Origin: Clytia hemisphaerica
Taxonomy: Eukaryota; Cnidaria; Hydrozoa; Leptothecata; Clytiidae
NCBI GenBank assembly: GCA_902728285.1
Contig: CACVBU010000821.1
Coordinates: forward strand, 108,410 to 172,409
DNA: 64,000 nucleotides
Reading direction: 5' to 3'
This document shows, in pieces, positions 47,006 to 59,600 of the stretch (position 1 is the first letter of the stretch; every line of letters begins with the position of its first letter). Under the pieces are notes generated by a model. The model was not told the DNA's origin and ran no database searches. It saw nothing but the letters and a program-made list of their open reading frames with translations. Both the position numbers and the translations under genes were made by a program.

Positions 47006-47685
47006 ATTGATGACAAGTCACCGTGGAATTATTATGCAATTGTAGGAAATGTTATTAAAGGGTACACTACAGAGGATGTTTATTTGTAGATAGTAAAATA
47101 ATTGGCATATCACCCACAGTGGTCTTCAGTTCCAATATGAAGTGAAGAATGGAAAAATATTTCTTCATAATTGTCTTATCGACGATGAAGATTAATCAGT
47201 AAACGGGGAACGTAGATAAAAATAGATTCATAGTTAGGGCTTGGTAAGGGGTAATTTTTCAACGTGCTTGAAGAATTCAAATGATTAAGGATGATAAAAA
47301 GTTTTTTCTTATTTACTATAGTATAGCCCCTTAAAGGACAACATCTGCTTACAAAGCATAGAATATAACACACCCCTTCTCACAGACCCGGTAGGATTTT
47401 TTTCAGCTCGGGGGGATAAAAATGACTGACTGAACCAACTCGATGGGGATTTCAATTCTTTTGTTTTCAAGTCAGAAAATTCAGTGGGGATTGGGAAAAA
47501 AGCATCATATTTTGCAGTGAGGATTGGTTTATTTAATTATTTTCAGTGGGAACAAAAACTAGAGGACTAGTCATAGCTTTCACTAAATGCCCCCACATAA
47601 AGATCATGTCATGCACTTATAAAGCTTTAATGCTTTAAAGATTAAACATTAAAAAATAATCAGGAATAATTGATTGCTTTAATTA

Positions 47686-47697
47686 TTGATTGATTGG

Positions 47698-47734
<37 letters not shown>

Positions 47735-47760
47735 CTATATATTGATTTATTGATTGATTG
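47686..47760. repeat. (TGAT)n microsatellite
   Basis: About 75 bp of TGAT units with two interruptions (TGGT early and CTATATAT late). Confidence 0.9.
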
Positions 47761-50500
47761 AGGCGTTTGCTTGAAAAAAAAATTTATATTCCATTATAAA
47801 AAAATACATACTTGAAGAATTCATGCAGCTTGATAACTTAATAAAATTTAAGGAAAAGCTGGAAAAGCCTCTCAAAAATATATTTAAAAAGTTATGGTAT
47901 CATTACAGTATCTTACTGATTTTCACATCTCCTGTTTGTTTGTTTTTTTCTCCTAGTTTCTTTCTTATAACGATATATGTCATGATTATTATTCACTAAA
48001 TAGACCTCTACTTCTAATAATGTTGCAAACATCTTAGATTGTAGACAAAATATATGGACATATGCAGTGAATAAATCCACAAGGTAACCAATCAGAAATA
48101 GCTTTTTTTTTCATTGGCTGCTGTATTTCAACATTTCTCTATTGCTACTTTGCCTAATAAACAATAGTCAAGAGGATACTGCGTATAAAATTTATCAAAA
48201 AGTTCTGCGTCATCTTAAGTTGGGTGTAATAGAAACTCACTTATCCTAGTTAAGGCCTGGGCTCCACTAGCGTACGCTGTGATTGCACTTCTCAAGTAAA
48301 ATCTTCTATGTTGTTGGTCAAAAGAAAAGTAAAGGAATGCCATTGTGGTTCATTCAGACGTACAGTCAAGAAAAGTTAAAATGCGCCTAAATTTCTTTTC
48401 AAGTGCATAGTCCTTTTTAATGATGCAATCTTTTCTCCAAGCTGATCGCAGCGCAGACAATGAAGAGACGTGCCTTCAGGAAGCTAGACTTTTTGAGTTT
48501 ATAGCTAGCGATATACTTTCCCTTTATGGTGTTTCTGTATGACTGTCTGTGTACCTAGTCTAACCATCGTTAAATGCCTTCGGGAAGGTCTCTCCTAACT
48601 TAGAAAGCCAGAATTTGGAGCTTATTTCACCAAACCACTGGAACGTAAGTTATTTAGGCTATCACAACTGCATGAAAAAGTTTAACGTACTCATGTAAAG
48701 TTTAACGAGTAAACAAACTTTTTTCAGGTTTTTGAAAAAGATTTACGACACTGAAAAGACGTAAAAACACTCTAAGTGAGGTAAATTATTTTGAAGACCA
48801 AAAGAAAAAGTCAACCACGTTTGGATTCAACTTTACATATGCGTACATTCATCTTTTTTGTACTTTGCCGGTTGTTTTACTAAGTTAAGAAAGACTTTCT
48901 CAAGTTACGACCATATATGTATTTAGAGCTCAAGAGCCCTATGGGCCCTATAAACAATAAAGGTAGTTATCGATAAAATGACAGACAAAAATAAATTAGA
49001 GTTTGAACAAAAATATCAAATGTACATTTGAAAACTTAAGCAAATTTCTTTAAAGATTCTGGAAAAAGAATTGAAATCATTGCTGAAGTGAACTTCTGAC
49101 TAAATTACAGTAGTTAGTATTCAGTTTCAAAGACAAGAAACAAAATTTGACATACAAAACACTTTTTCTAGTCAATGAATCAGCTCATCATCATCATAAC
49201 CAGTCTGCCATTTTGTTTGTTTTGATTTGCACAAGTAATATTGTAATTCCTGTTATATCATACACTGTTTTGATTTGCATTTATAACACTCGCTTCAGCT
49301 TTTCAAAGCTAAATCAAAACTAAAATTGTAATATGTAATAATGATAATACCATATAACGTAATATGAAGATATGTATATTACCGTCCCGGAAAAAAACCG
49401 AACATTTACGGAAGAGACTAAATACGGGTATGCTTGGGCGACAAAACGCAACAAAATTTCGAGATTCCAGTCCAATATCTATGCGTGAAACTATGAGAGC
49501 CTCCTCGTCGCTACGCTCCTGCGGGGGCAATAATTTTCCACCGGAGACGATATTTCCGTGAGAAAGGTGTGTAATATATTTAAAAAATTGTCTTTGATCA
49601 ACGAGACAGGCAATTCTCTCAAAATTTCAAAGTTACACGATGAAATCTTTCAGTAAGCTGGTTCGATACCTTTCAAAAACAGTGACTTTCTTTTAAAGAT
49701 AATATAGAAGATTTAACAATCTTTTTTTTCTCTTTAGGTATTGTTAATTCTAGGATAAAAAAAAGCAAGTGAATGAATAGTCGTTCGGGAGAGGGGATAA
49801 AAGTTGTCCCCTCTTCCAAAGTACCTATTGTACCTGTTTAAAAGTTTTAGTAATTCTTCTTCTATACTTATTATCCAGGTCTGATAGTTTTTTGATAGTT
49901 TCTCCGACTTTTTGACACGTTTCAATCTTTAGGACATTTTTGCTGCGAATAAAGGATATCGGTAAATTCTTTTTGATGTTTAAGTCACCTACAAACTCAC
50001 CAGCTCTTAACACTGTACATTTATAACATGACAAAGTACAAATTATATTTTGAGCCTCTTAATCAAGATGCTAAGTAGAATTGAGAGCAAACTCAAATAA
50101 GATAGATGAGTTAAAACAATGAGTCTTTCCAGTAAAAAAAACATATTCAAAGACTAATGGAGGAAATTTTCCATGAAAGTAAAATCCTTTTAGAATAAGT
50201 TTCCCGCTGATTTTCACAATAACCATTTCTCCATTTTCTTTATAGCGAAAGATATAAACTCACGTCATACAAGGTTGGTATATTAAAGAGATAACAAAGA
50301 AATGGATAACTAAACTAAAGAGATAAATAATCATAAGATTTGGATATCTCAATTCATACAAAAGAAAAACATCCTCCAAACTTTGGTTCATTCTAAAACT
50401 GACCGCTGCTGAAGAAACATCATTAGAAATTACGTGCACCAACATTGAGTTACCGCTACTGAAAAAGCTACGGGAAAAAGTGCACCATCATTGAGCCATC

Positions 50501-51388
50501 ATGGCCATCATGCTTGAAGTTCAATGCGTTCTTTTCTCAATACCAATGCTCTTACACCTGACAGCAATTCTTGTTATTGTGCTCACACAAAACGGGATGC
50601 GAGAGAATCAACGATATTTTTTCATTAATTTGAGCGCATCAGAAGCTTTAATCTGTTTTATCGGAATCATAAAACGGATATGCAAAATCTACGCCTTGAA
50701 GACGGCAGGAACCTACGTACGGTTCGTTCAAGCCGGCGTTGCTACGTTTGCGTACTATTTCATCATGATGTACTTAACGCTTGATCGATTCTGCGAAGTC
50801 TTTCTCAATATTAAATATCCGACTTATTTCCCACCGTCAAGAACTCTTATAGTTATAGGAATCATATGGAGCGTGTCCGTCATATTTGCGGCTACGTTAT
50901 GCGGACTTAACACGTATAATCCGGACAACCCACAACAGATCTTAACATACTTTTATTTCGTCTTTGGGGTTTTATGTATCGTTGTTTCCCTAATTACGTA
51001 TTCATATATCTTACGTAAAATCTACGTTAATAAAACCCTGGAAGCGAATCAAGTGAGTAGTATTTCATCTTCACATCAAGAACAAGTCAAGCAATGGAAG
51101 AAACTTATCCAGAGCATGTACCTCCCTGTCTTACTACTCATCTCATTTTTCATCTTCGTCATCATCCCTGAAATCACATACTTCATCTACGATCTACATC
51201 AACTTGAAATGTCGGATGCTCTTTCAACCGTATTGACGACGTCGTATTTCATTGCGTACACGTCAGACGTCTTTATATACGTCTTGGGCTCCAAACATAT
51301 ACGCAAAACTCTATTGAGAAAACTCAAAGTAAGAAACAATAAAATTGGAGATACGTCGACGACCACTCCTTCCTATATAACTCCTTGA
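50501..51388 (+). CDS. Rhodopsin-class G protein-coupled receptor, single exon
   Basis: 295 residues without introns and with seven hydrophobic segments. The N-terminus is very short. TM2 carries FFINLSASEALICF, TM3 ends in DRF (YLTLDRFCEVF) in place of the usual DRY, and TM7 reads SDVFIYVLGSKHIRKTL where NPxxY is expected. The loop after TM5 is basic (LRKIYV) and Ser-rich, and the C-terminus ends with Thr/Ser phosphorylation candidates. Intronless receptors of this kind are strongly expanded in cnidarians. The ligand cannot be predicted. The ATG at 50501 gives the most natural start; the ATG at 50510 is an alternative. AATAAA occurs at about 51730. Confidence 0.88.
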   Translation: MAIMLEVQCVLFSIPMLLHLTAILVIVLTQNGMRENQRYFFINLSASEALICFIGIIKRICKIYALKTAGTYVRFVQAGVATFAYYFIMMYLTLDRFCEVFLNIKYPTYFPPSRTLIVIGIIWSVSVIFAATLCGLNTYNPDNPQQILTYFYFVFGVLCIVVSLITYSYILRKIYVNKTLEANQVSSISSSHQEQVKQWKKLIQSMYLPVLLLISFFIFVIIPEITYFIYDLHQLEMSDALSTVLTTSYFIAYTSDVFIYVLGSKHIRKTLLRKLKVRNNKIGDTSTTTPSYITP

Positions 51389-52437
51389 TTTGACACAAAA
51401 CTATTCTAATTGGAATGCTGTAAATTAATACCCTTATTTATTGTAAATATGCTGTAAATATTAGACATTATAGTGTAATGTTATTTATCATATCGTCATA
51501 TATTAAATTTTCCATTTTAAGAAAATTTTAAGAATTATTCTGATGCATAACCCCTCATAAATTATAACCAATCTGTAGCATTAAATTGAGCTTAACAATG
51601 ATTGCTTGTATTCTAATCAAAAATGTTTATTAACAAATAATACCTGTTGGAAAAATAATTATGTGTGGATTTTTTTTAGTACATGTTAAATATGTATATA
51701 TAAACTTAGATTAACGGTGTGTATTATCAAATAAAAATAATTTCTAACTAAAATGGTTATTCTTTCAGTATTCAAGATATTAGAGTAAATCAGCGTCCCC
51801 GTGTATTCTAAATTTTATTTACGTTACCGAGAGAGGCCAGAGAATATTATCTAGCGCTATCAGTAAGCATAGAAAAGCTGATGATACACAGGGAGCGAGG
51901 TTGCGTTAGACCCCAAAATCTTTAATAGCTCAAAGTGCTATTTTGGGTTATAGATGAGAGAATTTTAATAGAATTTGAATTGGATTCAAAAGAGAAACAT
52001 CTAGAATTTTTAGATTCTTGTATGCTGTTATGACGAGTGGTATGTAATGGTATGTTAAGGTGGGTGGTCGTAGTCTTTATACCTCCATGGTTAAGGTGGG
52101 TGGTCGTTGTCACAAAAAATGTTGATCAAATTTGAAGGTCGAAATTATCTTAAAAGTTGCATGAGATTAGGAGAAGAAAACGGATTAAAGGCTTTTTACA
52201 CAAAAGGTAATCATTTTTTATCAACAACTCCCACTTCCGTTAATCCACGTGTTAACTCCGGCGAAACAATCTTCCGCCGTCGGATTTGAAGTATTTATCA
52301 AGGTTATTGCCAAGTTTTGGTAAAAGAATTTGATATTTAAAAAGTTTGTAATTATTAATTAAGTGACGTCAGCGTGTAGTGGAGGTTGTCTCTCTCATAT
52401 CCGGTATATGGCTGTGATATAAACTACCTTTGCTAAT
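51389..52437. other. Intergenic after the GPCR
   Basis: AT-rich. The patch at about 51830-51905 (GATACACAGGGAGCGAGGTTG) resembles 55915-56002 in the ARMC2 intron (AATACACAGGGAACGAGGTTG), another dispersed repeat. The open frames at 51922-52289 have no support as genes. Confidence 0.45.
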
Positions 52438-52439
52438 TA

Positions 52440-52688
52440 CACTTTTTTTAAATAACAACATTTAAAATTTTGGGGCCTTAATTGATGTTTATAACTTTTT
52501 GAGTCTTAAGCCTAAAAATGTTCTTAACATGTTCTTATTTTCGTCATTTTTTGAATATTTTTGTCCATTTTCCTAAGAAATCGGGTGTTTCAGAGCCCGC
52601 GAAGCTTAAAAATGCTCTTAACTGTTCTTAACATTTTGGCCGTCGAAGCCTTATGTTCTTATATAGTTTGTTCTTACAAAAAAACGTG
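52440..52688. mobile_element. CACG-ended MITE family A copy (249 bp)
   Basis: Ends CACTTTTTTTAAATAACAAC and CTTACAAAAAAACGTG, flanked by TA (52438-52439, 52689-52690). The interior matches the copy at 39113-39352 in the same orientation. Confidence 0.75.
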
Positions 52689-52690
52689 TA

Positions 52691-53646
52691 TAAAAAATTG
52701 TTGACGCTCTATCCTACTATTATGAAAAAGAGGCATATTTATTTTTCCGATTTTCACAAGCCAGCACTACTTTAGGCAGACTCGCACGTCATTTAACAAG
52801 CTGTGATCTAAATAAAGCATTTCGTTTGAACACATACTAATGATAGGGTTTTAAGAAAACAGTAACTATGTATTGTACATAATGATGCAATTAAAGATAT
52901 TGTACAATTTAGAAATGTGCTTATGTCTTCTTGTTTATCAATTAAGATTTTTAATGACTGTCAAAATCCTAAATTCATGTTTACAGTGCAAAGTTTTTTT
53001 GCCCGATGAAATTTGATAACTTTTTTTTCTGACGGATGTGGCAGTTTTACAGAAATGTTATATGACAAAAAAGTTCACTTTATTAATCTTGCAATTCTAG
53101 TTGATCCAAGATCTTTTTCCATGCCTTAATTATGTGTAAGTTGACAGGTAAACAGAAAATTCCGGATTTTTTTTGGTGAAAGATTTATATTAAATTTGTA
53201 TTGAACTAATATTTTATAAACACATTATAAATACATAAAAAGAAGTCGATTTTCTGTACATTAATTACCTAACTAAGCAGTTAAAAAATGGGCACAAGCA
53301 TGTAGGGCTGAAAAACTTAAGACACTTTCAATTTGAGAATTTCATGTTTAAAGGCTCTCCAACAATTTATGGAGTGGACCAATACATGGAAGCCGTTAAA
53401 AAGGTGTATCAAGGCAATGTTCAATAATCAATATATATATGGACAAATATTTGGTGTCTCTGAAAGTCCGGACTACAACCCTTTGTAACACCAATCAATT
53501 TATCAAGGATACACGCTATATTGCGATCTAAAGCTTTGATAAAGATCTTTCTATCTGGTCATCTACCACAGCTTGTCATCCAGAATAATGGAGTTTGTGT
53601 GTCCATAAAAACATGTACAAAAATCTTACGGAGTGCGTGCGTGTTT
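52691..53646. other. Intergenic before the ARMC2 stop codon
   Basis: AT-rich 3' flank of the minus-strand ARMC2 gene, including its 3' untranslated region. No gene or clear repeat seen. Confidence 0.45.
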
Positions 53647-56600
53647 TTAATCAGGTGGCGTGACCAGCGGTTCAAGATGTGAATGACACTGTTCCATTCG
53701 TTGTAATAGTGATTGTCCAATGGGAAGAAACTCGCCCCAGCTCTCTTTAAAGTGTTCTTCGTATTCTTCGTCGACTTCTTCACGTGTTTCTGTTTCATTA
53801 GTGGAGGATTGTGGGTGCAACATTGTTGCAATGATCGATGGGTCTGAGGGAAAGAGGAGGAAACGAATATTTATATCTGTCTCAATATAATCTGCAGCGA
53901 CAAAAGTATAATCACGAGTGGAATATTATCAAAAAAATGAAGATAAAAAATGAAGAAGAAGAAAATCAACTTCTTGTAGGATTGTGCTATGATCTTCATT
54001 TTGATATCTGAAACCAAAAGTTTAAGCACGTTCTAAAGCTTTGCAGATTATAAAAAAACAATTCATTAGGATAAAAACCCAAAGAAGGCTTCAATAGTTC
54101 TTATAAAAACGAACCTGTGAAGTCGGTGAGGGTGGTTATCAAATCCTCCGCATCAATATCATCAAAATATTCGTGCGTTGAATTCATATCTTCCGTGTAA
54201 TTCCACAAGATTTGACAAACTAAACCCACTAGTGCCCAGTCCACGTCCACAGCATTTTTCAATAAATCGACAAACCTGAAATACACAAAATATTGACCCT
54301 TTTAGTTTTTGTACTCTTAGCCTTTCGTGCATTACAAAAACACCCATTATCACAGCCTTAACCTGTTAAGATATCTATGAGGGGGGGGGGGGTTGCGAGC
54401 TGAGGAATGCCGCCCGACTTTCGACCATCGGACCCTTACCGGGACAAATTTGACCAATTTTGACCAAATTCGGATCTCTCTGGGGGGAAAAAAGTTGAAA
54501 TTTCCCCATTTCTCCTACCCTTAGTGGGACTGAAATTAGATTTTCTGATTTTTCCGACCCTTAGCGGGACTTTGGAAATCCAAAAAATATTCCCTTAAGG
54601 GTGGCACATACCGTACCATCCAGTTGCCTAAGTACCCCCCCCCCCCGGATCCATCCCTTACCCATTTTCTCAAAATGGGTATTTTTTCGGCAAAGGTAAG
54701 ATTGAAAATGTATCTTTAGAGACAATACAAAAACTTCAAATGATCGAGTTCTAAAAAATCTAGGATGGTTAGAGCCTGTCTAGAGCAGAGGACGAAAAAT
54801 CTTTATGGAAAAACCAAGTTAACATACTTTGATATAGTTTGTTGGTCGTTTTTGATGAGAGTTCGCGTCGACCGATCGACCATCATATTAATCAACACTC
54901 CACATACACAGAACGCGAGATCGATACTACTCGAATCCAACAACATTATTATTGCTTGTAATCCTACGGGAAATGGGGAAAAGATGAGTAAGTCTTTTTA
55001 GAAATACATTTGACGCTCCCTAATTCGAATTTCAAGGGCAATCGGATTTTCATCGAATATAGAGCATATCGAATAGTATTGCGTCGTTTACGAGAGTTTC
55101 TTGTTGATGGTTCCATTCAATATTATCGAATTATGGAGCGTATCTAATAGTAGAACGTCGAATTAGAGAGTGTAAGCTGTATTTAAATTTACCTGAATCT
55201 CGATCACTTTTATACAGTTACAGTTTTTATCCACTACTTATTATTTATCTTTAAAGACATTCGATTGTTTAGACTAGAAAGTATTGAAATGTGATAACGA
55301 TTTTAAAATATTTTATTATGTTACCTACGAAGTTAGAAAGAACTTCTCTTAGCTAGGAAGTCAACGGTAACTTTCCAAACCTTACCTGTATATTAAAGGA
55401 CTTTGAAAACTCCCTTAAATAACAGCTGTTAATGTGACGAGCTCCAAGCATAGCTTGATTCCAAGCGTCTGGAATTTTATCTAGAATTTTGGATGAATTT
55501 TCATGCTAAAAAGGATGGCATAATTTTTTGATTTTTAAAAGGCGAATTTTTACCTCTGCCTTCGACTAAAAGACGTCTCGAATCTTCGCTTTGAGTAAAG
55601 TTCCCTAAAGCTCTCATGGCTTCTACACAACAGTCTTGATTCTTTGTCAGCACTATGTCCAAAAATGCTAAACGTAAAAAAAATGGTGAAAATGAATTAT
55701 CATTAAGTTGAAAGAAAATAACTTCAGTCAACCCCGTCCCCAGACTTTATTTACGCCAAAGAATAAAACTATACGCCATAAAAATCTGACGTCTTGTTGT
55801 TGAATTTTTTTTTTTTACTATAATTTTTTTTAAAATATTCATCGATATTACTAACAAAAACTACACTACATAATAAAAATTTGTTATTGAATTGCGTATC
55901 TTTTGGATTCGAAAAACAGACATTACCAGGGTATTCTCTAACTTTTCAGGCGTTATCAGGAAGTATCAAAAAACCGATAATACACAGGGAACGAGGTTGA
56001 ACAACATCAGTCTCTATTATGAATTATGGATAGAGATGGCGATATGGAAAGTTAATTACATTTCTTCCATGAAATTCAGCTTGTCTCTAAGCGATAAGCG
56101 GCGGAACCTTCCCTTTGCTGAGAGTCGTTTATAATACCTAATGATGTCCTTCTCGTCATCCTCATCCCCCGTATTTTCTTTTTACTACCTTCCACGACTC
56201 CACGATGAAAAGAAATAAGAAGAAATAACAAGGCAAGTCCTACAACAGATAAATTTTGATAATAATTCTCATGTACTTACCACGGGTAAAGGTCTCGGTA
56301 TTTTTGACTAGAATACTGTCTGGATCGTTGAAGAAAGACATATTGTTGACCGTTGCTGACGTATTGATGATGAGTTCTTGCGACAATTTCAATAGATCAC
56401 AATTCTCTGAAATGAAAATGTTAAGGATAGATACGTTAAGGCTTATCAATTGATAATATTCTTCGTTCGTGATCTTATGCCCTACTTATATTCGAGTCTT
56501 CAAGACTTAAACCTTCATGATTGGAATCTGTTGAAAACTCAGACCATTGCCAGCTGAGAGATTCTTTAGGCTATTTTGCCTACCTTACTCGACCTCTTCA

Positions 56601-59600
56601 TAACTGGCTCGACAAGTAAACACCCTTGGCTTTCGAAATCTAAAGTGAGATACAAATAAAAACTACCAATACAATAAATAAATGCTTATGGAACCACTTG
56701 AAATTTCCAATCCTATATTGACATTTTCATTTCATCACAGGATTAATTTCAATTCCCACGGGTCAAAATATTCGAAATTATGGGCAAAAACACTATGGAA
56801 ATCTGAGAAACCTTGCGGTATCATTCTCACAAACTTATACAGATTTGACCCGGATGAGAAAAAGAATTAAGTCAAAAGGCCGTAACGGTGTGGTAACGAC
56901 AAACAGGTGATTGGTTTATCATATAAAAGGTACTGTTATTAAACTCGTTATTAATTGCTGATCCAAAAATTCTTGATTGTTATGTTGGCAGGTGCAAAGT
57001 CGAGCGAAACCCCCTATACTTAATTAACTAACCGACTCAACCATCTTTTTATCTTAAAAACTGAAATTTAGAAATGCTAATTTTCCGAGATATCAAAGAT
57101 AGCAAATTTATTATTTGTTAGGAGAAATTTGTCGAAATAAGGAGCAAGAGACAGACCTTGACAAGGACATCTTCATCTTCTTCACATTCTTTCGAACTTT
57201 CAGTAAGGTCTGTCTGTGAACGATCCTATGAAAGGAGAGAATTTTGTAATCTTAAAACTGTGTAGTCTATTTCACGAAAAACATTAATAAAGAAGAGAAT
57301 CTTGCCCATTCTCCAATGATCATAACCAGCGAACACTGTTCGCCTTCAAGGAATCGAGCTTTGAGACAGGGATTGGAAAACAAGAAAGAAAGCCTGTCAA
57401 TGGTGAAAATAAAGTACACATGATTTCCTGTGTGGTAAAATGAAGAATGACTTGTTTTTAAAGGTTACCAGTTGCTTTAAAAGAATTTGGCCCGTTTCAT
57501 ATAAAAAACACACCTTTCTCAGCTTTTTAGTATAAAAACGGATGACTTTGACAAAATTTTTTGTCATATCATTTGATGAGAGAATAATATCTCGAAACTT
57601 TGGTGAGTGGTTGGCCATATTGCCAAAGGCGTATCCAAATCGAACTACTATTTCCTGAAATCAAAAAACAAATGAAGATTGAAGCCTCGAAAGTAAATTG
57701 AGATCTTTTTATGGAGCATTGACAAGTGATTTTGAAACAGCTTAGTAAAACAAACACAGCATACAATGTTGTTTACGTCTAAAGTTAAATGGATGTTATG
57801 AGGTTGGTTTGTCGTTGTTTTGACGTTCATTCGGAGTTGAACAAACCTGTGTATTTGTGTGTTTTATCAAAGTATTCATCAACAAGCCAGGGTTTGATTC
57901 TACTTCCACAACGTTGTTGCAAATGCTTTCTGATATCGTCAATTTGCTAAGAAATAACGAATAAAAAACCGGTCAAGAAACATCCAAACGTTTTCGAGTA
58001 AATCGGTAAATCCGACCTTGATTTGAAGTAGGACGGTAACAGCATAAAGAGTTGCTTTTTCGATTTCAACACAATACAATTAAAGTGTAGAGGTTTATCG
58101 TGTTTGGTTAAGTTACGTAATTTCTGCTATTATGGAAACAAACGTTCGAATCTGTAGAGGCGATCCGTTAGATCAACTATTGAACGTTGGACAGAAAGTA
58201 CGGATCTTAACCAAGCATAAACAACCTCTCAACAAGTTGACTTGGTTGATGGATAAGTAGTTTTAGGTCAGGATCAAACATTAATGGTGGGGTGGGCAAT
58301 TGATTACCTGAAAATGCTTGCGATAGGCATGATCAAATCCACATCATCCAGCCTTGCTTTCATCAGATCCATCAATAGTTGGAGAATATTATTCTCGATG
58401 AATTGATTGGCTAACGTGGCAGAATCTGCCAAGTTGTTCAACAGCGAAGAAGCCTGAGAACATTGACGAATGGGTATTAAAAACATGCGTAAAAGGCTTT
58501 CAAAGTAAAAAGAATGATTGCGTTCATTTATGGCACTGGCAATATTTTGGATTCAAATTTTCGATAATTTTGCCACTGAAAAAGGTTTCTTGTAATTCCA
58601 CTTTTAGGAACCTCATTTGAAGTCACTGCAATGTCTCCATATGACATATGAAACAAGAGACTGGTTACGCCTACCTGGATAAGCATGTGGTTACTTTCCT
58701 TGATTTGAACAGCAGAAGTGTACTAAGACGAAACAGAAGGTTAGTAGAAACTTCTTTCAGAGCGATTGTTTAAAGATTAATCATCACATTAACAACCATT
58801 GCTATACATTATAACCAACATATCCTTTCTTTACGAAAGGTCCAATACCTTCTTTCAGTATTTTTCAAGACGAGATTCGAAGTGCCGAGTTTTCCATTGT
58901 ATCTTAAAACGAACCGAGTCAAAAGGAAAGCCAACCATCTTAGTTTACATTGTAAAAATAGTGGTAGAATCGTATAAGCTTACCTTTTTAACAGAGAACT
59001 GTAACAAACATTTGAGGGGTGTTAATAAATCCAGTAATCTTATTTCTTTTGAACATTTCGGTTGATTTGAGAGGATCTTGAGTGCACCGACCAAATATAC
59101 CAAATCTGTAGTCGAGTCCACTTGTTCGGGGTTGTTTAAGATGGTGAGTATAGGCTCTATCAGACGAAAAATAAATGAAAACAAATACACAATATCCAGT
59201 TTTCAAGTAATTCACATATTTTATATTCTTACCCTCAGTATGGACAGTTTGATCCCTTAAATGTATTTGGAAATAAGAAAAAGTTGTAACTGTACCTATA
59301 GAAATTTATACTTTAATAAAGAAGGCTTTATTTGAAAAGAACCTTACATTAGGACTTGCCTTGACAATGGAAAGAGACAGTTTCTCAAAAAACAGATAGA
59401 GGAAATCGGCTCCTGCAAATATTTAATTTTAGAGGCACAATTTACCAATCATTTTCTCTTGGAGAACCATATCATCATTCTTTTCATTCTTGGTGACTTG
59501 ATAGAAGCTTTTACAAACTGCACTCAAATTCCTTTTCGTCACTTTGAGCTGAAATAATCAAACAAAAATAATGTTAGCTGAGCAGTTACACGTTTTTGAC

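Larger units (their letters stand above)
44753..50500. other. Gene-poor intergenic region
   Basis: 5.7 kb without a supported gene. It holds a run of C at about 45143-45154, a CGTGAT-rich patch (about 45915-46095), a family 1 repeat (46848-47005) and a TGAT microsatellite (47686-47760). The short open frames here, including 49364-49561, lack any family match or splice context. Confidence 0.5.

Noticed and set aside
47686-47760. Regular short repeat that might be taken for a CRISPR array
   Set aside because: It is a simple TGAT microsatellite without spacers, in an animal genome.
49364-49561. Short plus-strand frame with GC-rich end
   Set aside because: No family match, no splice context, and its end looks like a dispersed repeat.
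55390-55478. Possible ARMC2 exon (DKIPDAWNQAMLGARHIN) with good GT and AG borders
   Set aside because: The exons on either side (55667-55554 and 54963-54828) join in perfect phase and give a continuous armadillo repeat; including this stretch breaks the frame.
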